Shown piece by piece: positions 9,215-17,120 of a DNA stretch of 64,000 nucleotides (the stretch's first letter is position 1; every line of letters begins with the position of its first letter). Below the pieces are notes generated by a model, which saw only the letters and a list, made by a program, of their open reading frames with translations, was not told the DNA's origin and ran no database searches. Location: contig NZ_LMFA01000024.1 of NCBI RefSeq assembly GCF_001426565.1, positions 124,873-188,872 of the forward strand. The letters run 5' to 3'. The position numbers and the translations under genes are program-made. The DNA is from Rhizobium sp. Root482 (GTDB lineage: Bacteria; Pseudomonadota; Alphaproteobacteria; Rhizobiales; Rhizobiaceae).

Positions 9215-9652
9215 ATGGCTATGGCCTTCGACCGTATGGAGTCTGCGACATATTTGGCCAGTCTGCTGGCAAAGTCCCTCTCTCGCGCCCTGCAGGAGAG
9301 AGGCAATAAGCTCGGCTTCGCGCCCGGCCAGTTTCCAGTGCTCCTGGAATTGTGGAGCGAGGAAGGACTGACACAGAAGCAGCTTCTCGACCGTCTCGAC
9401 ATCGAGCAGGCAACGATGGCAAATACACTGGCCCGGATGGAGCGAGACGGACTTGTCGTCCGCAAGAAGCATCCGACCGACAGGCGCGCCCAGCAGGTTT
9501 TTCTCACCTCCAAGGCAAGGGACATGGAGACCGAGGCCAAGGAGGCGGCGCTGGCCGCCGATCAGTCGCTATTCACGGGCTTTCGCCGTTTCGAGCGCGA
9601 ACTCATGCTGGAATATATGCGCATGGCAATCGCCAACGACACGCGGAACTGA
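9215..9652 (+). CDS. MarR family transcriptional regulator
   Basis: This is a 145-residue winged-helix regulator of normal MarR length. The helix-turn-helix and wing are seen in LTQKQLLDRLDIEQATMANTLARMERDGLVVRKKHPTDRRAQQVFLTSKA, including the conserved D-x-R-A wing motif. The ATG at 9215 has GGGAGG five bases upstream. A longer reading from 9146 would begin with low-quality, Cys-rich sequence and is rejected. It lies between the sRNA terminator and an M20 peptidase gene on the same strand; regulation of the latter is possible but unproven. Confidence 0.88.
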   Translation: MAMAFDRMESATYLASLLAKSLSRALQERGNKLGFAPGQFPVLLELWSEEGLTQKQLLDRLDIEQATMANTLARMERDGLVVRKKHPTDRRAQQVFLTSKARDMETEAKEAALAADQSLFTGFRRFERELMLEYMRMAIANDTRN

Positions 9653-9663
9653 TGCCGGCCACC

Positions 9664-9700
9664 GTTCTGGCAGAACTGATGGTTCGATCAAAATATTTTG
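9664..9700. promoter_or_regulatory. Two palindromes between marR and the M20 peptidase
   Basis: GTTCTGGCAGAAC (9664-9676) and CAAAATATTTTG (9689-9700) are perfect palindromes in the 103-base gap. MarR dimers bind palindromes of this size, so one or both may be operator sites for the upstream regulator. This is inference. Confidence 0.35.
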
Positions 9701-9755
9701 CTTCAAGCCGCCACGATCTTTGTCTAGGTTCCGCCCCGACAGGAAGGATCAACAC

Positions 9756-11144
9756 ATGACAGATACGGCCAGCATTCTCACCCGCGCAGACGACAATCTC
9801 CCGAAGTCTCTCGAAAGGCTTTTCGATCTGGTGAGAATCCAGTCGATCTCCACCGATCCCGCCTACAAGGCGGAATGCCGCAAGGCGGCGGAATGGCTGG
9901 TGGCCGAGTTGCAGGGCCTCGGCTTCACGGCCTCGGTGCGGGATACGCCCGGTCATCCGATGGTGGTCGCCCATCATGCCGCCGCCAAGCCGGGCGCCCC
10001 GCATGTGCTGTTCTACGGCCATTACGACGTTCAGCCGGTTGATCCGCTCGATCTCTGGGATACCGCGCCCTTCGAGCCGACGATCAAGGAACTGGCCGGC
10101 GGCCGCAAGGTCATTACCGGTCGCGGCACCGCCGACGACAAGGGGCAGCTGATGACCTTCGTCGAGGCCTGCCGCGCCTATAAGGAGACTGAAGGGGCGC
10201 TGCCCTGCGAGGTCACCATCCTGTTCGAGGGCGAGGAAGAATCCGGCTCACCGTCGCTGAAGCCGTTCCTCACCGCCAATGCCGCCGAACTGAAGGCCGA
10301 TTACGCGCTGGTTTGCGATACCAGCATGTGGGACCGCGATACGCCCGCCATTTCCGCCGGCCTGCGCGGCCTGGTCGGCGAGGAGATCGTCATCACTGCC
10401 GCCGATCGCGACCTGCATTCCGGTTATTTCGGCGGTGCCGCGGCCAATCCCATCCATATTCTCACCCGCATCCTTGCCGGCCTCCACGACGAGACCGGCC
10501 GCATCACGCTCGATGGTTTCTACGACGGCGTCGAGGAGACCCCGAATGAGATCAAGGCTGGCTGGGAAACGCTCGGCCAGACGGCAGAAAAATTCCTCGG
10601 CGAGATCGGGCTCTCTCTTCCCTCAGGCGAAAAGGGGCGTTCGGTCCTCGAACTTACCTGGGCCCGGCCGACGGCGGAGGTGAACGGAATCTGGGGCGGA
10701 TATACCGGCGAAGGCTTCAAGACGGTGATCGCCGCCCAGGCCTCGGCCAAGGTTTCGTTCCGCCTGGTCGGCGGGCAGGATCCGGACAAGATCCGCGCCG
10801 CCTTCCGCGCCTATGTCACCTCGAAAATCCCGGCCGACTGCTCTGTGGAATTCCACCCCCATGGTGGCTCCCCGGCGATCCAGCTTCCCTATGATTCGGC
10901 GCTCCTGAACATGGCCAAATCGGCCCTCTCGGATGAATGGCCGAAACCGGCCGTCGTCATCGGCATGGGCGGCTCGATCCCGATCGTCGGCGATTTCCAG
11001 AAGATGCTCGGCATGGAATCGCTCCTGGTCGGCTTCGGCCTGTCGGACGACCGCATCCATTCGCCGAACGAGAAATACGAGCTGCAGTCCTTCCACAAGG
11101 GCATCCGTTCGTGGATCCGTATCCTCGGCGCGCTTGCGGCTTGA
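9756..11144 (+). CDS. M20/M25/M40 family metallopeptidase (dipeptidase-like)
   Basis: This is a 462-residue cytoplasmic zinc hydrolase. The M20 metal ligands and catalytic acids lie in FYGHYDVQP (His, Asp), GRGTADDKGQLM (Asp), ILFEGEEESGSPSL (catalytic Glu and ligand) and the C-terminal DRIHSPNEKYELQSFHKG (His). The dimerisation/lid domain is in the middle (about 215-335). Length and motifs fit the succinyl-diaminopimelate desuccinylase/dipeptidase branch annotated as dipeptidase, not DapE itself. AGGAAGGA precedes the ATG at 9756. Likely role is peptide or acyl-amino-acid hydrolysis; the exact substrate is unknown. Confidence 0.92.
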   Translation: MTDTASILTRADDNLPKSLERLFDLVRIQSISTDPAYKAECRKAAEWLVAELQGLGFTASVRDTPGHPMVVAHHAAAKPGAPHVLFYGHYDVQPVDPLDLWDTAPFEPTIKELAGGRKVITGRGTADDKGQLMTFVEACRAYKETEGALPCEVTILFEGEEESGSPSLKPFLTANAAELKADYALVCDTSMWDRDTPAISAGLRGLVGEEIVITAADRDLHSGYFGGAAANPIHILTRILAGLHDETGRITLDGFYDGVEETPNEIKAGWETLGQTAEKFLGEIGLSLPSGEKGRSVLELTWARPTAEVNGIWGGYTGEGFKTVIAAQASAKVSFRLVGGQDPDKIRAAFRAYVTSKIPADCSVEFHPHGGSPAIQLPYDSALLNMAKSALSDEWPKPAVVIGMGGSIPIVGDFQKMLGMESLLVGFGLSDDRIHSPNEKYELQSFHKGIRSWIRILGALAA

Positions 11145-11245
11145 TCTGAAGAACTGACCACGCCACCCTTGACCCACCGGGCCGGGGGTGGTCTCATCCC
11201 GACGATGAGACTTTTTACGAGACAGACTTCCAGAAGCCTTGCTCC

Positions 11246-12208
11246 ATGAGGATGGCACGCAAATTTGCCTGGCCGCTCATCGGGTTGGCGGCGATCCTGT
11301 TTTCGCTCTATGGCCTCTACCACGAACTGCACGGCCTATCGGTCGATGATGTGCTGGCAAGCGTCGAGGCCGTACCCCTGAGGGGCTGGATGCTGGCCGG
11401 CTGCGCAACGCTCGTCGCCTACGCGGCACTGGCTGCCTATGATCATCTGGCGCTGGAGCATCTCGGACACCGCATTTCGCTCTGGTTCATCACCGTCTGC
11501 TCCTTCACGGCCTATGCCCTGTCGCACAATATCGGCGCCTCGGTGTTTTCCGGAGCTCTTGTCCGTTATCGCGCCTATGGTTCCAAGGGGCTTTCGGCCA
11601 GCGAAACCGGCATTCTCGTGGCGTTCTGTTCGTTCACCTTCCTGCTCGGAACAGTGACGCTCTCGGCCATCGTGTTGTTGATCGAGCCGGAGATCACCGC
11701 CCGTTTCGTCGATTTTCTGCCGGTCGAGGCCTCAGTCTCCACCGGCCTTGTCGTTCTTACGCTGATTTTGCTTTACCTGATCGGCAGCCTCGTCGGTTTC
11801 AAGCCGCTCAAGACTCGATGGTTTCGGCTCGAATATCCCAAGCCGTCACTGGTGCTACGGCAATTGCTGATCGCCCCGGTCGAATTGATCGGTGCGGCGG
11901 CGATCATCTATTTCGCCCTGCCGGAAGCCGGAAATCCGGGCTTCATGGTCATTCTCGGAGTGTTTCTCGCCTCCTTCTCGGCCGCATTGCTGTCCCATGC
12001 TCCGGGCGGGCTGGGCGTGCTCGAACTGGTCTTCATCGCCGCCCTGCCGGACATGGACCCCGCCGCCATCCTGGCGGCGCTGGCGATCTTCCGGCTCTTC
12101 TATCTGCTGATCCCTTTCCTGTTTGCGCTCGCCGTCGTGTTCGTCTTCGAACGCGCCCGGTTTCTGGATCATAGCCGGGGCGGCACCGGAGAAGACGAAC
12201 GAAGCTGA
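11246..12208 (+). CDS. Lysylphosphatidylglycerol synthase transmembrane-domain protein (UPF0104 family)
   Basis: This 320-residue integral membrane protein has roughly eight hydrophobic segments spread over the full length. It carries the family hallmarks ALSHNIGASVFSGALVRYRAY and SHAPGGLGVLELVF, found in the flippase domain of MprF and stand-alone homologues. The cytoplasmic aminoacyl-transferase domain of MprF is absent, so it is more likely a lipid transporter or flippase-like protein than a lysyl-PG synthase. The start at 11246 is used; an ATG two codons later is equally possible. No operon partner is evident. Confidence 0.85.
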   Translation: MRMARKFAWPLIGLAAILFSLYGLYHELHGLSVDDVLASVEAVPLRGWMLAGCATLVAYAALAAYDHLALEHLGHRISLWFITVCSFTAYALSHNIGASVFSGALVRYRAYGSKGLSASETGILVAFCSFTFLLGTVTLSAIVLLIEPEITARFVDFLPVEASVSTGLVVLTLILLYLIGSLVGFKPLKTRWFRLEYPKPSLVLRQLLIAPVELIGAAAIIYFALPEAGNPGFMVILGVFLASFSAALLSHAPGGLGVLELVFIAALPDMDPAAILAALAIFRLFYLLIPFLFALAVVFVFERARFLDHSRGGTGEDERS

Positions 12209-12212
12209 GCGC

Positions 12213-12701
12213 TTACGAGGGCGGGGGGCAAGTTGCCGGAAGGGCCTTTTCGAAGGGAAGCTCGACCGCCTTCAAGGCGGCGCTTTCGATATGAAGCGGC
12301 GCGAACGGCGGCTCCTGGATGCCCGGATTGACGATGCGGGTCACGTAGCAGCCAGCAAAGACCTGTTCCTTTCCGCCTTTCTCCGTCGATTTCACGGCAA
12401 CCGGTACCGGCGCATAAATGCTTCCTGCGGCCCCTTCCGGCTTCGCCGTGCCGATGATCACCTGTACATCCACCGTCCCGGCATAGCCTTCGATGAAGGA
12501 TTTATAGTCGCCGGTTCCCTTCCGGTCGTCGAAATAGCTGTAGGCGCGGGCGTATTCCTTCCGGTTGATCGCATTGTAGAGCGAGCGGACCAGGGCTGGG
12601 CCATCGGACCGGTCATCGAGATAGGACGCCTGATCCTGCGCCAGGGCAGGCAGGCTGCTCGCCGCCGTTGCGACCAGAAGGGACGTAAAGAGGATTTTCA
12701 T
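12213..12701 (-). CDS. Secreted hypothetical protein
   Basis: This 162-residue protein has a clear signal peptide (MKILFTSLLVATAASSLPALAQ), so it is predicted periplasmic. After that comes a region reminiscent of small periplasmic alpha+beta proteins (RSLYNAINRKEYARAYSYFDDR), as in proteins with an NTF2-like or DUF4864-type fold; this is a weak resemblance. Two Cys remain near the C-terminus (AGCYVTR and ATCPPPS). The ATG at 12701 is preferred over 12707 because GGGA then lies 9 bases upstream. It converges with the membrane-protein gene, ending 4 bases from it. Function unknown. Confidence 0.8.
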   Translation of the reverse strand: MKILFTSLLVATAASSLPALAQDQASYLDDRSDGPALVRSLYNAINRKEYARAYSYFDDRKGTGDYKSFIEGYAGTVDVQVIIGTAKPEGAAGSIYAPVPVAVKSTEKGGKEQVFAGCYVTRIVNPGIQEPPFAPLHIESAALKAVELPFEKALPATCPPPS

Positions 12702-12931
12702 ACGCATTGCTCCCGTTGTCCGGCAACAGTTTCAACGCGGATAAGGCGATTTGAGGATGTGAGGGAGATTTGCCGAAACAAAAAGGCCGCTCGACAAAAG
12801 CCGGCGGCCGGAAAAACAAAAAGGCCGGGAAAACCCGACCTTTCACAATGCACTTCGACACTTCGCCGGTACATCCGTGGTCAACCGCGGAAGCGCATTT
12901 CCCCGGCGCGTTCATCGCGCCAGATTTGATA

Positions 12932-13141
12932 TTAGGCAGCCTGCAGGTTGTCAGCAGACATCTTGCCCGACTTGCGGTCCTTGACCAGCTCGAAGCTGAT
13001 CTTCTGGCCGTCATTGAGGCCACGCATGCCGGCGCGCTCGACAGCGGAAACGTGTACGAACACGTCCTGGCTGCCGTCATCCGGCTGGATGAAACCAAAA
13101 CCCTTGGTGGAATTAAACCATTTTACTGTGCCAGTGGCCAT
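12932..13141 (-). CDS. Cold-shock protein, CspA family
   Basis: This is a 69-residue single-domain OB-fold RNA chaperone. It starts [18 protein letters not shown] (RNP1) and continues [13 protein letters not shown] (RNP2), the complete family signature. The ATG at 13141 follows AAGGGA at suitable spacing. It binds single-stranded RNA and melts secondary structure in the cytoplasm. A promoter about 135 bases upstream gives a long leader, the usual design for cold-shock mRNAs. Several paralogues are normal in rhizobia, so cold-inducibility of this copy is not certain. Confidence 0.95.
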   Translation of the reverse strand: MATGTVKWFNSTKGFGFIQPDDGSQDVFVHVSAVERAGMRGLNDGQKISFELVKDRKSGKMSADNLQAA

Positions 13142-13283
13142 AACGATCCCTTTCTCTAGCAAATTATAGCGTACAACACCGTGAGATTACGGAGTCGTTT
13201 TTGTTCGAATCTGAAGGAAAGTTCGTCCGATTGCGCACTAAGTCGCAAAAACCAAAGTCATCTAACAAATATCGACCAAAGCC

Positions 13284-13312
13284 CAGATAAGTTACCTGCA
13301 CATCGCCGTCAA
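13284..13312 (-). promoter_or_regulatory. Promoter of the cold-shock gene, giving a long 5' leader
   Basis: On the minus strand TTGACG (13312-13307) is followed after 17 bases by CAGATA/TATCTG (13289-13284 region). Transcription would start near 13277, leaving a 5' UTR of about 135 bases before the ATG at 13141. The rest of the 323-base gap (13142-13464) is AT-richer than its surroundings and holds no gene. Confidence 0.5.
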
Positions 13313-13429
13313 GTTTTATTATCTTGATTTTCGGCGAACCGTTGATTTCATTGGCGCTTATCGACGCGAGTCCCACTGTGAGAGGGGATTTATTTCGTCC
13401 TGCGCCGATCGGATATCCCACCTGTGGTG

Positions 13430-13452
13430 ACGGGCCGCCCACGGCGGCCCGT
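13430..13452. terminator. GC-rich hairpin downstream of the DUF1236 gene
   Basis: A perfect 10-bp stem ACGGGCCGCC/GGCGGCCCGT with a 3-base loop lies 12 bases past the stop of the minus-strand gene. No T-tract follows on that strand, so termination efficiency is doubtful. Confidence 0.45.
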
Positions 13453-13464
13453 CCTCGTTTAGGC

Positions 13465-13863
13465 CTATTGAACGACCTGGACGACCGTATAGGTGTTGGG
13501 GTCGACGATGACCCTCTGGTCGTTGACGATCGTATAGGCATAGCGCGGATCTTCGGCGACCGGGGTCAGAACCACCTGGCGGGGAAGCGGTTTGCCGACG
13601 ACGATTTCCTGCTCGATCGTCACGGACTGCGGAGCAGGCTGCTGCTGCACATAGGTGACGACCTGGGCCGGCGGCGGCTCGACGGCTGCACCCGCGACCG
13701 CGCCAACCACGGCGCCGACGCCGGCACCGACCGGCCCGCCGATAATGGCGCCGGTGGCCGCGCCGCCGACCATGCCGGTCGTGGCGTTCGAGCTGTCCTG
13801 GGCATAGGCATTGCCGGCGAGGGCGCCAGCAAGTGCGGCGGCGGCGATGATCATCCTGTTCAT
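13465..13863 (-). CDS. Secreted glycine-zipper / DUF1236-type protein
   Basis: The 132-residue precursor has a signal peptide ending ...AGNAYAQD. Next comes a glycine-zipper stretch (GMVGGAATGAIIGGPVGAGVGAVVGAVAGAAV) that may insert in or coat membranes. The C-terminal half carries the DUF1236-like motif YAYTIVNDQRVIVDPNTYTVVQ, common in rhizobial envelope proteins of unknown role. The ATG at 13863 is chosen because GAAGGA lies just upstream. The left end of the integrated element lies about 118 bases upstream of this start, so its promoter lies largely between the element and the gene. Confidence 0.85.
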   Translation of the reverse strand: MNRMIIAAAALAGALAGNAYAQDSSNATTGMVGGAATGAIIGGPVGAGVGAVVGAVAGAAVEPPPAQVVTYVQQQPAPQSVTIEQEIVVGKPLPRQVVLTPVAEDPRYAYTIVNDQRVIVDPNTYTVVQVVQ

Positions 13864-13980
13864 CTTTTTCTCCTTCATGGTTTCACCGGCAAGGAAATGC
13901 GCCTGCCGAGGCTTTGGTTCCACGCTGGCCGGACCCGGCGCGTGCCGGGTAAGCGGGCGAGCCGCTCGCAGGGGGCGCGG

Positions 13981-13994
13981 TTAACGCCCCCTTA
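13981..13994 (+). repeat. Left attachment site (attL), 14-bp direct repeat
   Basis: TTAACGCCCCCTTA is identical to 32766-32779 beside the integrase. It lies in intergenic DNA upstream of the DUF1236 gene. It is not part of a tRNA gene, the more usual target for such integrases. Confidence 0.75.
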
Positions 13995-14062
13995 GTGGCA
14001 TGTTCTTGATTCCGTTGAAGGCCGTTACCGCTCCCGAAATTGAACGACCGATTCGGGGGTAA

Positions 14063-14085
14063 GCAATCAAATCCGATTTGTTTGC
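14063..14085. promoter_or_regulatory. Inverted repeat at the left end of the element
   Basis: CAAATCCGATTTG (14068-14080) is a perfect 13-base palindrome, extended by GCAA/TTGC outside it. It lies between attL and the first gene and is a candidate repressor or integrase-arm site. The 331-base stretch 13864-14194 holds this, attL, the start region of the DUF1236 gene, and no other gene. Confidence 0.35.
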
Positions 14086-14194
14086 CTAATCATTCTCCGC
14101 CGCACGGCGTAGGATCTTAAAACCGCAACATCACCTCACCACTCAACCTGCCGGCACCGCTGGCGGGCGAGCATTGCTGCGCAGAAAGGCACCC

Positions 14195-14461
14195 ATGAGA
14201 ATCCTCTATCTTCAGCCGATCGACGAGCCATCCGGGGGGCATCGGGCCATTGCCGTTTTCGACCTCGAGCTAACGCCGGAAGCAAGATTGTACGGCCTGC
14301 GTCTCCTGCGGATGCGCGACGGACGACTGCTGACATTCGCGCCGCAATCGGGTTCCAGGCGGGTGGCTACATTCGCCACTGAACTGGCCGCGCGGATCAC
14401 CTCCCTTGCAATCGACGAGCACAAGGCATTGACAGCCCATGACAGCCAAAAAGCAGCCTAA
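14195..14461 (+). CDS. Hypothetical protein, first gene of the element
   Basis: An 88-residue protein of unknown function. It is mixed alpha/beta and starts MRILYLQPIDEPSGGHRAIAVFDLEL, followed by RLLRMRDGRLLTFAPQSGSRRVATFATELAARI. The pattern of a beta-rich half followed by a helix is compatible with a small nucleic-acid-binding protein, but no family was recognised. GAAAGG lies six bases before the ATG at 14195; an upstream TTG at 14174 is possible. It overlaps the helicase gene by 23 bases, so the two are translationally coupled and may act together in replication. Confidence 0.65.
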   Translation: MRILYLQPIDEPSGGHRAIAVFDLELTPEARLYGLRLLRMRDGRLLTFAPQSGSRRVATFATELAARITSLAIDEHKALTAHDSQKAA

Positions 14462-16310
14462 GTCAGATCCCCGCCGACCGGCCTGGAAAGAGTTTCGCGC
14501 GTTCTGCAACATGCTCGCGGGAGATCCGGTTCTCATGCCACTCAAGGATGGCGTGCTGGACTGGGATAGCGTCACCCGCGACACCCTCACCAAGATTTCT
14601 CATTGGTCTGACATCGAGATCGACGACATGCCTCGCCTCGCGATTCTCACGGACAGCTTCGCTCGATTTATAGGGAAGGGGGAAGACGCCTCGGTCGTTA
14701 CCGCGTGGCGCGACGGCACACCTGAAATCCGCCAGATCGACGGGGAGCCATGTATTCGAGCCGTCGACCTGATCGCGGAGGCAATCGCCGATGACGTGTC
14801 GCTGGAAGAGATGCTTGGTTTGCCTTTCGCCGAGCCGTTCGACGCACCAAAAGAACCGCCTTCCAAGATGCGCGCCGACCTAGATGCACTCGCGGAAAAG
14901 TTCGAGGCGCGCAACACACCAGTTGCGGCTAACGACAACTTGCCAGCGGACGAACGGCTGCTCCCTTACTTGGCGGCCTATGGCGGTCCAAATGCCATCA
15001 TAACGGCCGGCGCTTTGTTTGGTGCCGTCGTCGATGGCGTTGCCGGCCAGATTCGCATCATGGACGACGGACGTGCACTGTTTGCCTCGCGGCTGGCCAG
15101 TAGGTACATCACGCTGCCGGTTAAGCCGAAGCGGCTGACGGCTACGCGGTTTTCCCTTCGTTCGTCCACAGCGATACCGCAGCGGGAATGGCTTCACGCC
15201 GCTCACTATATGCGGCGCTTTCTCACCGTGACGGTAGGTGCTGGCGGCGGCGGCAAGTCCGCTCACGCCGTCACCGAGGCGCTTGCAATGGTGACAGGTC
15301 GCCCTTTGCTGGATCCATATGGGCCGCTCACGAAGCCGCTCCGCGTCTGGTTGATCAATGCCGAAGACCCCGCCGACGAGATCGAGCGCCGTGTTACCGC
15401 GGCTGCCATACATTTTGGCATCAACGCCGAAGCAATAGGCGATCGGCTCTTTACCGATTCCGGTCGTGATCAGGAATTTGTAATCATGCGCCAGGAAGGA
15501 CGCGACACAAAAGTCTGCGAGCCGATGATTGCCGACATGCTCGACGCCATCCGCCAAAATCAAATCGACGTGGTTGTCCTTGATCCGTTTGTCAGCAGTC
15601 ACGAAGTCCCCGAGAACGACAACAGTCTCATACAGCGCGTGGCCAAGGCTTGGCTGCGGGTGGCCGATGAAGGAAATTGCAGCGTCGAGTTGATCCATCA
15701 TGTCACCAAGGGCAACTTCGAAGTGACGGCCGATTCCGCGCGTGGCGGTGGTGCCTTGAAGGACAAGGCGCGTTCCGTCCGTACGATTAACCCCATGACG
15801 AAAGAAGAGGCAGAACGGGCCGGACTGGACGATCCGCATGGATATTTCCGGATTGACTTCGGCAAAGCCAACATGGTGGCTCGCACGTCATCCTCAGAAT
15901 GGCGCCGGTTCGAGCCGGTATCGCTGGGGAACGGCAAGGGTCTACTGTCGGCGGGCGACAGCATTGGCGTTGTTGAGCCGTGGTGCTGGCCGACGCGGGA
16001 CGCAATCGCTGAGCGGGCGGCGGCAGAGCGCTCCACGTTGATTTCCGACGTTCCTGCCGAGACGTTGGCGGGGCTGAAAACGAGACTTAGCGCAGGTGGC
16101 TACAAAGCCAGCGCGCAAGCGTCGTCATGGGCGGGAAAACTGGTTGCAGAGTTCTTCGACATTGACCTGACGATCAAGTCTGAGAAGCGCCGAGTGAAAG
16201 AGATGCTTGCCGCCTGGATTGACGCTGGGGAACTCGAAATCGTCCAACTGCAGGACGCCTATCGGAGAGTGACACCACACGTGAAACCCGTTGCGGCACC
16301 ACCTGTTTGA
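14439..16310 (+). CDS. RepA-type AAA/RecA-fold helicase ATPase, phage replication
   Basis: This 623-residue protein has a RecA-like P-loop core in the middle. Walker A is GAGGGGKS at about residue 268, Walker B VVVLDPFVSSHEV at about 380, and a sensor-like ELIHHVTKG follows. This is the arrangement of RepA-type hexameric helicases (RSF1010 RepA relatives) found in phages, satellites and islands. The N-terminal 200 residues are unassigned and contain the short motif VAANDNLP. The C-terminal 100 residues may be a winged-helix region. It probably unwinds the element's own origin; an iteron-like array begins at the very end of its coding sequence. Confidence 0.82.
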   Translation: MTAKKQPKSDPRRPAWKEFRAFCNMLAGDPVLMPLKDGVLDWDSVTRDTLTKISHWSDIEIDDMPRLAILTDSFARFIGKGEDASVVTAWRDGTPEIRQIDGEPCIRAVDLIAEAIADDVSLEEMLGLPFAEPFDAPKEPPSKMRADLDALAEKFEARNTPVAANDNLPADERLLPYLAAYGGPNAIITAGALFGAVVDGVAGQIRIMDDGRALFASRLASRYITLPVKPKRLTATRFSLRSSTAIPQREWLHAAHYMRRFLTVTVGAGGGGKSAHAVTEALAMVTGRPLLDPYGPLTKPLRVWLINAEDPADEIERRVTAAAIHFGINAEAIGDRLFTDSGRDQEFVIMRQEGRDTKVCEPMIADMLDAIRQNQIDVVVLDPFVSSHEVPENDNSLIQRVAKAWLRVADEGNCSVELIHHVTKGNFEVTADSARGGGALKDKARSVRTINPMTKEEAERAGLDDPHGYFRIDFGKANMVARTSSSEWRRFEPVSLGNGKGLLSAGDSIGVVEPWCWPTRDAIAERAAAERSTLISDVPAETLAGLKTRLSAGGYKASAQASSWAGKLVAEFFDIDLTIKSEKRRVKEMLAAWIDAGELEIVQLQDAYRRVTPHVKPVAAPPV

Positions 16311-16437
16311 GGTGCCGCAAAAGCAGTGCCGCAGTCTCACAAATACTTGCGGCACCACCCCCCAATCCCTTGTGGATGGGGGTGTGCCGCAGTGTGTTGT
16401 ATAAAAAATAGTGGTGCCGCAAAACGGAGGTGCCGCA
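16292..16437. repeat. Array of seven GTGCCGCA repeats: candidate replication origin
   Basis: GTGCCGCA or its complement occurs at 16292-16299 (-), 16312-16319 (+), 16326-16333 (+), 16348-16355 (-), 16384-16391 (+), 16414-16421 (+) and 16430-16437 (+). The first two form a perfect 10-bp inverted repeat TTGCGGCACC/GGTGCCGCAA around 10 bases. The pair at 16348/16384 forms a longer one including CCCCC/GGGGG. An AT-rich patch (TTGTATAAAAAATAG, near 16397) lies between copies five and six. Iterons plus an AT-rich segment beside a helicase gene are the usual parts of an origin; a repressor-binding cluster is the alternative. Confidence 0.65.
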
Positions 16438-16446
16438 CTACTGAAA

Positions 16447-16602
16447 TTACAGAGCGATCCGGCGAGCCGCTTTGTCCGCGGACTTCCGATCCGTGCCATG
16501 CTGGTCTAAAATGTTCTGAGCATCCGTCATTTCAATGCGATGCTTCTGCGCGAATGCCTTCACGTCTTTCAAAGGCGTTGCCGCCTGCTTTTCTAGGGTC
16601 AT
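16447..16602 (-). CDS. Small hypothetical protein (DUF3606-like)
   Basis: A 51-residue protein: MTLEKQAATPLKDVKAFAQK, then the helix pattern IEMTDAQNILDQHGTDRKSADKAARRIAL. The helix-turn-helix layout with a DQHG.DR..AD.AA motif resembles the short DUF3606-type proteins widespread in Rhizobiales. AGGAG lies upstream of the ATG at 16602. It opposes the helicase gene, converging on the repeat array. Function unknown; possibly a nucleic-acid-binding accessory protein. Confidence 0.6.
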   Translation of the reverse strand: MTLEKQAATPLKDVKAFAQKHRIEMTDAQNILDQHGTDRKSADKAARRIAL

Positions 16603-16922
16603 CGTCTTCTCCTGGGAAGGGACGGCACTGGGCGCGGTCGGCGCGAGTGGTGCCATTCGTGTCTATATGGGGCGCCAGCTGGGAATTGCCAGGCGCACCC
16701 GGGGGGGTAGGCGGAGATTGCCCGCCTTTGGCGCTGCGTACCGCCGTCACCCAATCGCACGAATGCTAACTCAGAAATTCCTTCACGCGCGATCGCGCGT
16801 AACGCGCGCGCGAGAAATCATTGAGGAATTTTGAATAGACTACGTCCTCCCCCTCAAGACGAACAGCGCGCGACCAGTCAGCGAACTGGGGCCGGAAGTA
16901 GGGTTGGACAAGTTGTCCACCC
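16603..16922. other. Non-coding stretch with a 16-bp GC palindrome
   Basis: No convincing gene is seen in these 320 bases. ACGCGCGATCGCGCGT (16785-16800) is a perfect palindrome, directly followed by ACGCGCGCGCGA. Together they make about 30 bases of alternating purine-pyrimidine sequence. The open frames here on either strand are Pro/Arg/Gly-rich without ribosome binding sites. Confidence 0.45.
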
Positions 16923-17120
16923 CTAGTCCATCAGGTCGTCGATATCCTTATCCAGCGCACGCTCAATTCCTTTGCGAACGCCCATCAAGAATGCAGTGCT
17001 GTTGCCGCGCGTACCAGGCTGCCCTGGCGTGCCTGGCATACCCACCGAGGTTCCTTTGACGGCACGATATCCGACCTCAAAACCATCCCTGAAACTGCCT
17101 GCTCGTATGATATCGACCAT
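16923..17120 (-). CDS. Small hypothetical protein with collagen-like Gly-Pro segment
   Basis: A 65-residue protein: MVDIIRAGSFRDGFEVGYRAVKG, then VGMPGTPGQPGTRGN, then a helical tail with RKGIERALDKDIDDLMD. A helix, a Gly/Pro-rich middle and an amphipathic helix make up small conserved proteins seen in alphaproteobacterial prophages; that memory is loose. GGGGGAG precedes the ATG at 17120. It is on the minus strand like its neighbour at 16447, with which it may share a transcript. Function unknown. Confidence 0.6.
   Translation of the reverse strand: MVDIIRAGSFRDGFEVGYRAVKGTSVGMPGTPGQPGTRGNSTAFLMGVRKGIERALDKDIDDLMD

Noticed and set aside
11157-11200. Hairpin after the M20 peptidase as terminator
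   Set aside because: CCACCC/GGGTGG arms are separated by a long loop and no T-tract follows.
13981-13994. tRNA gene as integration target
   Set aside because: Flanking DNA at both ends cannot fold into a tRNA; the att core is plain intergenic sequence.
16292-16437. CRISPR array
   Set aside because: Repeats are 8 bp, in both orientations and unevenly spaced; no cas genes in the window.
16532-16750. 72-codon minus-strand frame overlapping the small DUF3606-like gene
   Set aside because: Overlaps a better-supported gene in another frame; Pro/Gly-rich and no ribosome binding site.
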